The translations under genes and the position numbers were made by a program. Below are positions 17,298 to 25,231 of a stretch of 64,000 nucleotides of DNA, one piece after another. Positions within the stretch are counted from its first letter, which is position 1, and the number at the start of each line of letters is the position of its first letter. The notes under the pieces were generated by a model. It searched no databases. It worked only from the letters and a program-made list of their open reading frames with translations, and was not told the DNA's origin. Origin of the DNA: Microbulbifer elongatus (lineage in GTDB: Bacteria > Pseudomonadota > Gammaproteobacteria > Pseudomonadales > Cellvibrionaceae); assembly GCF_020524885.1 (NCBI RefSeq), contig NZ_JAIVKJ010000002.1, positions 186,001 to 250,000 on the forward strand. Reading direction: 5' to 3'.

Positions 17298-18617
17298 TCA
17301 GTCGGGTTGCGGGCTTGGGCCGCCGGTCTCGGGGCTGATCGCGGCGCGACTGCGGCGAATCAGCGGGGCGATGGTCGAGCCCTGCACCACGATGGAAAAG
17401 ACTACCACGCCGTAGGTCATCACCACCCACAGGTGTCGCAGGTCTTGGTTGCTGTCGTCGGCATTGCCGCCGACGGCGTACCCCGCCGGTATCGACATCG
17501 CCAGCGCCAGCGCCAGGCCGCCGCGCAACCCGCCCCAGATCAGGATGCGCTCCGTGTAGGGGTGGTAACTGCGGTGCCGCTTGAGAAACTGGAAAGGCAC
17601 GCCCACCGCCAGGACGCGGCCAATCAGCACGATCACAATGGCCGCAATGATCAGCACATAGTCGATGGGCTGGAAGTCGATGGTGATCAGGAACAGGCCC
17701 ACCAGCAGGAACAGGATACCGTTGAGAAACTCTTCGGTAATGGTCCAGAAGTTGTCCAGTTCGTGCTGGCTCACCCGCGAGAAGCCGCGCTCGCGGGTAA
17801 AGTTGCCGATGATGATCCCCGCCACCACCATTGCCAGGGCCCCTGACACACCGAGAATATTGGCGGTGGCAAAGCCCGCGGTGGGGATAACCAGGGTTAG
17901 CAGCAGTTCCAGGCTGTGCTCGTTGGTGGAGCAGATTAGCCAGTGAAACAGCCCGCCGATGGCGAGCCCCAGTGCGATACCGCCCAGGGCTTCCACCAAG
18001 AACAGGTGGCTGATGGCAGGCAGCGTGGGGTCCGCACCCTGAAAGGCCAGCGCGTAGATCACTGCAAAAACCACCATGCCGAAGCCGTCGTTGAACAGCG
18101 ACTCGCCTTCCACCTGGATCGAGATCTGCTCCGGTGCCTTCAGGCTTTTTATGATGGCGAGCACCGCAATCGGGTCGGTGGGAGAAATCAGCGCGCCGAA
18201 CAGCAGGCAGTACACCAGGTTCGCCGGTATACCGATCAGGGCGAGGAACCCGTACAGCAGGTAGCCCACGGCAAACGTTGAAATCAGAGTGCCGACAATT
18301 GCCAGCACGGTAATCTCGATTTTCTGGTTGCGCAGCATCAACAGGTCGATGTGCAGGCTGCCGGCAAACAGAAGGAAGCCCAGCATGCCTTTCAGCAGCA
18401 GGTCTTGCAGGTTCATCAGCGGCAGCAGCTGCGATATCCAGTCGCGCAATTCCACCACTTCCATCTTGCCGAGACCGGTAACAATCAGCGACAGCGCCAG
18501 AGAGCCTGCGGTGATGGCGATGGTGGTCTGGGTGCGCAGCACGTATTGATTGAGGAACCCGAGGAACACGGAGACAGCGGCGAGAAAACAGAAGATGTAA
18601 TAGACGTCCATGCCCAA
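17298..18617 (-). CDS. CPA1-family Na+(K+)/H+ antiporter (NhaP-like)
   Basis: Inner-membrane sodium/proton exchanger, about 439 residues and about 12 helices. Typical signatures are [17 protein letters not shown] (the Asp pair region of helix 5) and [16 protein letters not shown] (helix 6), then [17 protein letters not shown], the NhaP/NHE arginine helix. No long cytosolic tail. Start taken at TTG 18617, which has GAGGT at 6-base spacing; ATG 18611 is possible. First gene of a likely two-gene antiporter operon, useful for salt or pH homeostasis in a marine host (inference). Confidence 0.9.
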   Translation of the reverse strand: MGMDVYYIFCFLAAVSVFLGFLNQYVLRTQTTIAITAGSLALSLIVTGLGKMEVVELRDWISQLLPLMNLQDLLLKGMLGFLLFAGSLHIDLLMLRNQKIEITVLAIVGTLISTFAVGYLLYGFLALIGIPANLVYCLLFGALISPTDPIAVLAIIKSLKAPEQISIQVEGESLFNDGFGMVVFAVIYALAFQGADPTLPAISHLFLVEALGGIALGLAIGGLFHWLICSTNEHSLELLLTLVIPTAGFATANILGVSGALAMVVAGIIIGNFTRERGFSRVSQHELDNFWTITEEFLNGILFLLVGLFLITIDFQPIDYVLIIAAIVIVLIGRVLAVGVPFQFLKRHRSYHPYTERILIWGGLRGGLALALAMSIPAGYAVGGNADDSNQDLRHLWVVMTYGVVVFSIVVQGSTIAPLIRRSRAAISPETGGPSPQPD

Positions 18618-18682
18618 GGGGGTACCTCAAAAAATAATGTGCGCGCCGGGTGTGGTCGGTGCGCACTCTGTTTAATCCGTGC

Positions 18683-19576
18683 TCAATCCGTCAGCGTGCC
18701 GTTATTGTAGTCGCGCAAGGTTTGCTCGATTTGCTCGCGGGTATTCATCACGAAGGGTCCGTAATGCACTACTGGCTCGTTTAGAGGTTGCCCGTGCAGT
18801 ATCAGCAAGCCAGTGCTTTCACCTGGCTCACCCTCGGGCGCGCGCAATTGTAGCGACTGACCAGTTCCAAACAACACCAAATTGCCGCGATTCACGATTC
18901 CGCGCTCTGTTTGCAGGGCGCCGCGGTAGATATACACCAGCGCGGTGTGCTCCGGAGGTAGTTCCAGAGTGGTTTCGGCACCGGGTGCGAGTCGCAAGTC
19001 GGCAACCGAGGCGGCCGCTGCGGCGTCCAGCAGCGGTGCGCTTTGGGGCTCACCCGCCACTTGCCACTGGCCCGCGATCAGGCGAATCAGGGAACCGCGA
19101 TCATCCAGAGATACTTCCCGCACCTGCTCGGGTTGAATATCCCGCCAGTCCGGCTTGTTCATTTTGTCCTTGGCCGCCATGTTGATCCACAGCTGGAAGC
19201 CGTGCATACCGCCCTCGCCCTGGGACGGCATCTCCGAATGGATGATGCCGCGACCGGCGCGCATCCACTGGGCGCCGCCTTCATTGATGGCACCGCGGTT
19301 ACCCAGGTGATCCTGGTGCTCGAATTCGCCACTCAACATATAGGTGAGGGTCTCGATACCCCGGTGCGGGTGCGGGGGAAATCCGGCGATATAGTCATCC
19401 GGGTTTTCCGAGCGGATCTCGTCGATCATCAGGAACGGGCTGAAGTCCTGGGACTGGAAGCCCGCCACCCGGTGAATCTTGACCCCTGCGCCATCGGCGG
19501 AGGGATGTCCCGCCACCACACGTGCTGCGGGGCGGATGCTGGCGTTGGTTGCGCTATCTGATGTGACTTTTGACAT
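18683..19576 (-). CDS. Pirin family protein (YhaK-like)
   Basis: Bicupin protein of 297 residues; some bacterial pirins act as quercetin dioxygenases or as sensors of oxidative conditions. The N-terminal cupin holds the metal motif PHPHRGIETLTYMLSGEFEHQD and AGRGIIHSE. The C-terminal pirin domain ends with GPFVMNTREQIEQTLRDYNNG, which is strongly conserved. ATG 19576 has GGAGGA 8 bases upstream; an in-frame ATG at 19633 would add 19 residues and lacks support. It is divergent from a LysR gene, the same arrangement class as E. coli yhaK/yhaJ, suggesting control by that regulator. Confidence 0.93.
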   Translation of the reverse strand: MSKVTSDSATNASIRPAARVVAGHPSADGAGVKIHRVAGFQSQDFSPFLMIDEIRSENPDDYIAGFPPHPHRGIETLTYMLSGEFEHQDHLGNRGAINEGGAQWMRAGRGIIHSEMPSQGEGGMHGFQLWINMAAKDKMNKPDWRDIQPEQVREVSLDDRGSLIRLIAGQWQVAGEPQSAPLLDAAAAASVADLRLAPGAETTLELPPEHTALVYIYRGALQTERGIVNRGNLVLFGTGQSLQLRAPEGEPGESTGLLILHGQPLNEPVVHYGPFVMNTREQIEQTLRDYNNGTLTD

Positions 19577-19680
19577 GGTTCTGTTCCTCCATTTCCGGCA
19601 GTATAGGCCGATAAAATCGCCAGAAAATGGCAAATAATCGCAGCTAATATTCGAACGGCTCGATAGATCAATCCATACTC

Positions 19681-19701
19681 CGTATTACAAATCGAAATAC
19701 G
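19681..19701. promoter_or_regulatory. Candidate LysR-type operator in the pirin/LysR divergent promoter
   Basis: The 152-base divergent gap (19577-19728) holds an inverted repeat CGTATT-N9-AATACG, which contains a T-N11-A core as expected for LysR regulators, 28 bases before the LysR start. A TTCGAA palindrome lies at 19650-19655. Position supports autoregulation and control of pirin; binding is inferred. Confidence 0.45.
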
Positions 19702-19728
19702 ATATCCGGAGCAGACAAAGGACAGTCC

Positions 19729-20616
19729 ATGGCCAAGGTAACACTGGAACAGTGGCGAATGTTTCAGGCAGTGGTGGAGCACGGTGGTTTTTCCCAGGCC
19801 GCAGAGGCGGTGCACAAGAGCCAGTCCTCCATCAATCACGCGGTGCACAAGTTGCAGGAAAGCCTCGGGGTCTCCCTGCTGGAAGTGCGCGGGCGCAAGG
19901 CCGAGCTGACTGACGCCGGTCGCGTATTGCTGAATCGTGCCGGTGGCCTGCTGGACGAAGCGGAGGCACTGGAGTCGGTTGCCGCGAGCCTCGCCGAGGG
20001 CACCGAGGCGCAATTGAGACTGGCGGTGGATGTACTGTTCGATTACGAGGCGCTGTTCAATGCGGTGGAGCGCTTCGCTGTCGAATATCCCCACACCCGC
20101 CTGGAAATCCGCGAGACCGTATTGTCCGGTGGCGAGGAGCTGTTGTTGCAACAGGAGGTGGATTTTATCCTCACAGCACGGGTGCCCCAGGGCTTCGTGG
20201 GTGAGCCGGTGTCGCGGGTGAAGTTTGTCCCGGTGGCGCACCCGGATCATCCGCTGCACCAGCTGGGGCGTGCGGTGAACCGGGAGGATCTGAAAGCGGC
20301 GCGTCAAATCGTGATGCGGGACTCCGCGCTGAAAAATCGCCAAGATGCGGGTTGGCTCGGTTCTGATCAGCGTATCACCGTCACCAACGTACACACCTCC
20401 ATCGACTTGATTGAGCGCGGCCTCGGCTTTGCCTGGCTGCCACAGACCCGCATTCGCGATTCCCTATCTGCCGACCGGCTATTGCCGCTGCGCACCGAAG
20501 AACCCTGGGAGCGGGATGTAACCGTTTATCTCGTGTACGCCGATCGCGATCGTGCCGGCCCCGCTGCCTGCCTACTACTGCGCGCGCTGCGCGAGGGGCT
20601 GCCTCCGTTGGAGTGA
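19729..20616 (+). CDS. LysR family transcriptional regulator (YhaJ-like position)
   Basis: DNA-binding regulator of 295 residues. The winged HTH is residues 1-65 (VTLEQWRMFQAVVEHGGFSQAAEAVHKSQSSINHAVHKLQ), followed by a LysR substrate domain (about 90-290). Divergent from pirin and followed at 61 bases by an oxidoreductase on the same strand. The neighbourhood (pirin, DoxX, glutathionyl-hydroquinone reductase, GST) points to sensing of quinones or aromatic electrophiles, as reported for E. coli YhaJ, but the ligand is not visible in the sequence. Confidence 0.92.
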   Translation: MAKVTLEQWRMFQAVVEHGGFSQAAEAVHKSQSSINHAVHKLQESLGVSLLEVRGRKAELTDAGRVLLNRAGGLLDEAEALESVAASLAEGTEAQLRLAVDVLFDYEALFNAVERFAVEYPHTRLEIRETVLSGGEELLLQQEVDFILTARVPQGFVGEPVSRVKFVPVAHPDHPLHQLGRAVNREDLKAARQIVMRDSALKNRQDAGWLGSDQRITVTNVHTSIDLIERGLGFAWLPQTRIRDSLSADRLLPLRTEEPWERDVTVYLVYADRDRAGPAACLLLRALREGLPPLE

Positions 20617-20677
20617 GTACTCATACCCCGTTCAGCCTGCTACTACCACTCAATTCTCGACCGGGGCGGCAAAGCAA

Positions 20678-21667
20678 ATGATGCAGGACATGCAAGTAAT
20701 CAACTGGGGCATTATCGGCTGCGGTAATGTCACCGAGGTAAAAAGTGGCCCCGCCTTCAACAAGGTGCCGGGCTCCAGGCTGCTGGCGGTGATGCGCCGG
20801 GACCGGGAAAAGCTCAAGGACTACGCCGCACGCCACGATGTGCCGAAAACCTACCAAAGCGCCGACGAGCTGATAAACGACCCGGAGATCGATGCTATTT
20901 ACGTGGCAACACCTCCCGGCAGCCACCGCGAGTACGCGCTGAAGGTGGCGGGCGCTAACAAACATTGCTGCCTGGAAAAGCCGATGGCGCTTAATTTCAC
21001 CGAGTGCCAGGAGATAGCCGAGGCTTTTGAAGGTAAGGACGCACAGCTGTTTGTGGCCTACTACCGCCGCTCCCTGCCCCGCTTCAACCAGGTTAAGGCG
21101 TGGATAGACAGCGGCAGAGTCGGTGCCATTCGCCATATCAACTGGAGCTATTCCCGCGCGCCCTCCGCCGCGGACCTGTCGCCGGAATACGACTGGCGCA
21201 CCGATCCGGCGGTTGCCGGCGGCGGGCATTTCGTCGACCTGGCCTGCCATGGTCTCGACCTGTTTATCCACCTGGCTGGGGATATCTCGGAGGCCAGGGG
21301 AATCGCAGTGAATCAGCAGAACCTTTACGACGCCGAAGATGCGGTCTCCGCCTGCTGGGTGTTTGGCAGTGGCTCCACCGGTGCCGGCTTCTGGAACTTC
21401 GGCGCCAATACATACGCGGACGAAGTGGTGATTTACGGCAGCGAGGGCAACATCCGCTTTTCCGTGTTTGCCGACCAACCGCTGGTGCTCGAAACCGATG
21501 AAGGTTTGGAAACCGTCGAAATCGCCCATCCGGAGAACATCCAGTACTTCCATATCGAAAACATGGTCAAACACCTGAACGGCCGGGGCCATCATCCGGC
21601 AGCCGGAAGTGAGGGCGCGAAAGTTTCGCAGGTGATGGACCAGATACTGGCGGGGTTCCGCAAATAA
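20678..21667 (+). CDS. Gfo/Idh/MocA family NAD(P)-dependent oxidoreductase
   Basis: Predicted cytosolic dehydrogenase of 329 residues. The Rossmann motif GIIGCGNVTEVKSGPAF lies near the N-terminus, and the family EKP motif is in CCLEKPMALNFTECQEI. The C-terminal half has FVAYYRRSLPRFNQVKAWI and GGGHFVDLACHGLDLF with the catalytic-type His. Substrate unknown; relatives act on sugars, inositols and other polyols, and some on aromatic diols. Start at the ATG pair 20678/20681; the open frame upstream runs into the LysR gene in another frame. Likely co-transcribed with the LysR gene. Confidence 0.88.
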   Translation: MMQDMQVINWGIIGCGNVTEVKSGPAFNKVPGSRLLAVMRRDREKLKDYAARHDVPKTYQSADELINDPEIDAIYVATPPGSHREYALKVAGANKHCCLEKPMALNFTECQEIAEAFEGKDAQLFVAYYRRSLPRFNQVKAWIDSGRVGAIRHINWSYSRAPSAADLSPEYDWRTDPAVAGGGHFVDLACHGLDLFIHLAGDISEARGIAVNQQNLYDAEDAVSACWVFGSGSTGAGFWNFGANTYADEVVIYGSEGNIRFSVFADQPLVLETDEGLETVEIAHPENIQYFHIENMVKHLNGRGHHPAAGSEGAKVSQVMDQILAGFRK

Positions 21668-21827
21668 CCCGCCTTCATTCCTAAAAATTGGGTCTATTCC
21701 GTCGAATATCTGCGATTTTTGTTTCGAAATTCCGAATTACACTGAACAGCGTTGTCACTTTCTACACTTCCACCCTTAAACCCCGCTTTCCCGGTTTTTT
21801 TAAAGGGTGCCCAATGAGGACTTCGCT
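21668..21827. promoter_or_regulatory. Probable promoter region of the doxX-yqjG-gst operon
   Basis: 160 bases, locally AT-rich in the middle. It holds ATTC-CGTC-GAAT (21696-21707) and a TTCGAA palindrome (21723-21728); TTCGAA also occurs in the pirin/LysR gap. A shared regulator is suggested but not proven. Confidence 0.35.
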
Positions 21828-22232
21828 ATGAACAACGGTGTACTTTGCGACTTCACCAAACTGGTGGCGCGCATTCTGATGTCGATCATGTTTATTGTCG
21901 CCGGCTACAGCAAGATCGGCGCCTACGCTGGTACCCAGGAATATATGGCGGCCGCTGGCGTTCCCGGATTTTTCCTGCCACTGGTCATCCTGCTGGAGCT
22001 GGGTGGCGGCCTGGCAATTCTCTTCGGTTTCTTCACCCGCTGGGTGGCAGTGGCTTTTGCCGCCTTCTGTGTGATCAGCGCCTGGATGTTCCACAACGTC
22101 CCCGGTGATCAGATGCAACAGATCATGTTTATGAAAAACATCACCATCGCCGGTGGCTTCCTGATCCTGGCCTGTGCCGGAGCGGGCAGATTCAGTTTCG
22201 ACCACGCCATGGCCAAAGTGAAGAGCAAGTAA
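21828..22232 (+). CDS. DoxX family membrane protein (YqjF-like)
   Basis: Small four-helix inner-membrane protein of 134 residues: ARILMSIMFIVAGYSKIG is the DoxX signature, followed by the helix LVILLELGGGLAILFGFFTRW. ATG 21828 is chosen because GAGGA sits 7 bases upstream; GTG 21807 is a weaker option. It is followed at 12 bases by a glutathionyl-hydroquinone reductase, the same pair as E. coli yqjF-yqjG. DoxX proteins often accompany redox or thiol stress genes; the biochemical role is unsettled. Confidence 0.9.
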   Translation: MNNGVLCDFTKLVARILMSIMFIVAGYSKIGAYAGTQEYMAAAGVPGFFLPLVILLELGGGLAILFGFFTRWVAVAFAAFCVISAWMFHNVPGDQMQQIMFMKNITIAGGFLILACAGAGRFSFDHAMAKVKSK

Positions 22233-22244
22233 GGGGATCGTTCG

Positions 22245-23216
22245 ATGGGATTGCTGGTAAAAGGCGAATGGAAAGATCAGTGGTATGACACCGACAAGAG
22301 CGGCGGCGAATTCGAGCGGGAGGCGGCGCAGTTGCGCAACTGGATCACCGCCGACGGCAGTGCCGGTCCCAGTGGTGAAGGCGGGTTCGCGGCAGAAAAA
22401 GGTCGCTATCACCTGTATGTCTCCCTCGCCTGCCCTTGGGCGCACCGAACACTGATCTTCCGCGAGCTCAAGGGACTCAATGACTACATCACTGTGTCGG
22501 TGGTCAGTCCCTACATGATGGAAAACGGCTGGACCTTCGATAAGGAGGAAGGCAGCACCGGTGACGACCTGTACGGCAGCGAGTTCCTGCACCAGATCTA
22601 CACCCGCAATCGCTCCGATTACTCCGGGCGGGTTACCGTGCCGGTGTTGTGGGACAAACAGCGCGAGTGCATCGTCAGCAACGAGTCTGCGGAAATCATC
22701 CGCATGTTCAACACGGCGTTCAACGAGCTCACTGGCGACCAGCAGGACTTTTATCCACAGGATCTACACGGCGATATCGATGCCACCAACGCCCTGGTTT
22801 ACGAAAACGTTAACAATGGCGTTTATCGTGCAGGTTTCGCGACCAGCAAGGAGGCCTACGAGTCCGCCTACCACCGCCTGTTCGAGGTAATGGAGCAACT
22901 GGAGCAGCGACTGGGTGACAACCGCTACCTCACCGGTGAAAGTATTACCGAGGCGGACTGGCGGCTGTTCACCACACTGATCCGCTTTGATGCGGTGTAC
23001 CACGGCCACTTCAAGTGCAACAAACAGCGGCTTGCGGACTACTCCAACCTTTGGGGCTATGTGCGTGAGCTGTACCAGTGGGAAGGGGTCGCCGATACGG
23101 TGGACTTCCACCATATCAAGACCCACTACTACGCCAGCCACCGCAATATCAATCCCACCGGTATCGTGCCGGTGGGCCCGGAACTGGATTACAGCGCGCC
23201 TCACGGTCGCGGCTAA
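22245..23216 (+). CDS. yqjG: Glutathionyl-hydroquinone reductase (omega-like GST, YqjG/PcpF family)
   Basis: Removes glutathione from glutathionyl-hydroquinones, using Cys63 in the motif LACPWAHRTL. 323 residues, full length for the Xi-class GST family (ECM4/YqjG). N-terminal thioredoxin-like domain, then a helical domain with LTGESITEADWRLFTTLIRFD and HIKTHYYASHRNINPTGIVP, both diagnostic. It lies between the DoxX and beta-class GST genes with short gaps, as one operon for repair of quinone adducts. Confidence 0.95.
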   Translation: MGLLVKGEWKDQWYDTDKSGGEFEREAAQLRNWITADGSAGPSGEGGFAAEKGRYHLYVSLACPWAHRTLIFRELKGLNDYITVSVVSPYMMENGWTFDKEEGSTGDDLYGSEFLHQIYTRNRSDYSGRVTVPVLWDKQRECIVSNESAEIIRMFNTAFNELTGDQQDFYPQDLHGDIDATNALVYENVNNGVYRAGFATSKEAYESAYHRLFEVMEQLEQRLGDNRYLTGESITEADWRLFTTLIRFDAVYHGHFKCNKQRLADYSNLWGYVRELYQWEGVADTVDFHHIKTHYYASHRNINPTGIVPVGPELDYSAPHGRG

Positions 23217-23237
23217 TTTCACATCACGGAGAAAGCA

Positions 23238-23837
23238 ATGAAGCTGTTTTACGCCCCCGGCGCCTGTTCCCTGTCGCCGCACATCGTCGCCTGCGAGGCG
23301 GGAATTGATCTGGAGCTGTGCAAGGTCAATCTGAAGACCAAGGAAACCGAGAGTGGCGGTGACTACAGGGAAGTGAACCCCAAGGGCTATGTACCCGCGC
23401 TTCAGCTGGAGGGGGGTGAGGTCCTGACGGAGGGGCCGGCGATCGTGCAGTTCCTGGCGGAACAGAAGCCGGAGAAAAAGCTGGCACCGGAGCAGGGCTC
23501 ACTGGATCACTACCGGGTACTGGAGTGGCTGAACTACCTTTCCACCGAGGTACACAAATCCTTCGTACCCCTGTTCTGGGGCGGCAGCGACGAGGAAAAA
23601 GCGGAGGCCAAGGAAAGGCTGGTGAAACGCTTCCAGTACCTCGAAGACAGCATGGGTGGAGACTACCTGATGGGCGACGATTTCTGCATCGTAGACGCCT
23701 ACCTGTTCACCCTGTACAGCTGGTGCAGCAAGGTAGATGTGTCAACAAGCGGCTGGCCCAAGCTCAGGGCGTTTGTCGAGCGCATGGGCCAGCGTGAAGG
23801 AGTACAGAAGGCGATGAAGGCAGAGGGGCTGCTCTAG
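23238..23837 (+). CDS. gstA: Beta-class glutathione S-transferase
   Basis: Conjugates glutathione with electrophiles or binds them; 199 residues. N-terminus MKLFYAPGACSLSPHI carries Cys10, the beta-class residue; NPKGYVPAL and LTEGPAIVQFLA form the glutathione site; the helical domain has WLNYLSTEVHKSFVPLF and FCIVDAYLFTLYSW. The order closely matches E. coli GstA. Good ribosome site (CGGAG) 21 bases after the previous stop. Last gene of the stress operon; it ends only 7 bases from the convergent transporter gene, with no room for a separate terminator. Confidence 0.95.
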   Translation: MKLFYAPGACSLSPHIVACEAGIDLELCKVNLKTKETESGGDYREVNPKGYVPALQLEGGEVLTEGPAIVQFLAEQKPEKKLAPEQGSLDHYRVLEWLNYLSTEVHKSFVPLFWGGSDEEKAEAKERLVKRFQYLEDSMGGDYLMGDDFCIVDAYLFTLYSWCSKVDVSTSGWPKLRAFVERMGQREGVQKAMKAEGLL

Positions 23838-23844
23838 TTTTCTC

Positions 23845-25092
23845 CTACTTTACCCGTTCCTCGATCCCGATCGGCTGTCGCGCCCTGGCGACGAACAGTA
23901 CCAGGCACAGCGCGGCGGCCGAGCAGCACAGCATACCCGCCGCGATCGGCACCAGGGTGCCGGTATGTACCGCATTTACCGCGCCGCCCAGTACTCCGCC
24001 AAAAATAAACAGCGAAGCGCCGTACAGCGCATTGGCGGTGCCACTGATATTGGGGAAAAACTCCAGATAACAGGCGGCGGAATTCGGGGTGATGATGCCG
24101 ATCACGCCCATTGCCATCACCAGCGGGATCATCCACGCCAGCAGTGGCTGCTGGTCGCCAAAATACAGGGTGCTGGCCAGCAACAGTACGCAGGACAGCG
24201 CCTGTAGGCTGATACCCACCGCCAGAATCTGCCGCGGCTCAAATACTTTGAGGAGGCGGATGTTCAGCTGCACCAGAATCACCAGCCCCAGCACACAGCT
24301 CCCAAACAGTAGCGGAAAGTGCTGCGAGCTAACGCCAAAGTGCTCCATAAACACAAAGGGCGCGGTGGTGATGTAGATAAACATGCAGCCACTCACAAAT
24401 GCCTGCCCGAACAGGAAGCCCAGCGCGCGCCGGCAGCGGAAAATTTGTACGTAGCCTTTGAGCATGCTGCGCCGCGACTGCCGCTGACGCTTGGCGCGGC
24501 GGAAGCGGGAAACCGTCTCCGGCAAAATGCCCCGCACCAGCACCATCATCAGCAGGCCGTACACCAGCAGGAAGATAAAGATCGCGTGCCAGTCGCCAAA
24601 GGTCAGCAGGGTGGCGCCAATCACCGGCGCGACCATGGGGGCGATCAGCATCATGGTAGCGATCATCGACATGATCCGCGCCGCCTCGCGGCCATGGTAG
24701 AGGTCGCGCACAATGGCGCCGCAGATCACTGTGGCAAAGCCGCCGCCCACCGCCTGGCAGAAGCGCAGTGCCACCAGCACTTCCACGTTGTTGGCAAACA
24801 GGATCAGGGCGGTGCTGGCGATAAAGATGCTAAGGCCGATGGTGCCCACCAGGATACGTCCCCAGCGGTCTGACAGTGGCCCGCCGAAGATCTGCCCCAC
24901 CGCAAAACCCAGCAGGTAGCTGGATACCGAGTGCTGCACCTGCGCCACCTCGACTCCCAGTGCCGCCGCCATCGCCGGAATCGCCGGCAGGTAGGTATCG
25001 ATGGCAAAGGGCGTCAGCGCCACCAGCGCGGCGAGACAGGGGGCGAGCCAGCGGGGTGGCTTGCCTTCGGCGTCGAAGAAATTCGGGGGCAT
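23845..25092 (-). CDS. Bcr/CflA family multidrug MFS transporter
   Basis: Inner-membrane drug/H+ antiporter of 415 residues with 12 predicted helices. The N-terminal segment LAALVALTPFAIDTYLPAIPAM is the DHA1 Bcr/CflA signature, and GGPLSDRWGRILVG is the conserved loop 2-3 motif. Substrates may be drugs or small metabolites. It converges on the GST gene, so the export function and the stress operon are neighbours but transcribed apart. Confidence 0.92.
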   Translation of the reverse strand: MPPNFFDAEGKPPRWLAPCLAALVALTPFAIDTYLPAIPAMAAALGVEVAQVQHSVSSYLLGFAVGQIFGGPLSDRWGRILVGTIGLSIFIASTALILFANNVEVLVALRFCQAVGGGFATVICGAIVRDLYHGREAARIMSMIATMMLIAPMVAPVIGATLLTFGDWHAIFIFLLVYGLLMMVLVRGILPETVSRFRRAKRQRQSRRSMLKGYVQIFRCRRALGFLFGQAFVSGCMFIYITTAPFVFMEHFGVSSQHFPLLFGSCVLGLVILVQLNIRLLKVFEPRQILAVGISLQALSCVLLLASTLYFGDQQPLLAWMIPLVMAMGVIGIITPNSAACYLEFFPNISGTANALYGASLFIFGGVLGGAVNAVHTGTLVPIAAGMLCCSAAALCLVLFVARARQPIGIEERVK

Positions 25093-25231
25093 ACAAACTC
25101 GGGTACAGGGGTAAGGTCGGGCAATCCCGGCTTCGGGCAGTCAAATCGGCGCTGTCCACCGGCGGGCGCCGGCATGGTAACGGGGGCAGCCTTCAGTTTC
25201 CATGGCAGTTGTCGAATTTGTGGTCATCCAC

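Noticed and set aside
17140..18666. A 508-codon minus-strand frame overlapping the NhaP-like gene
   Set aside because: Rich in Arg/Pro/His without motifs; the other frame on the same strand carries the antiporter signatures.
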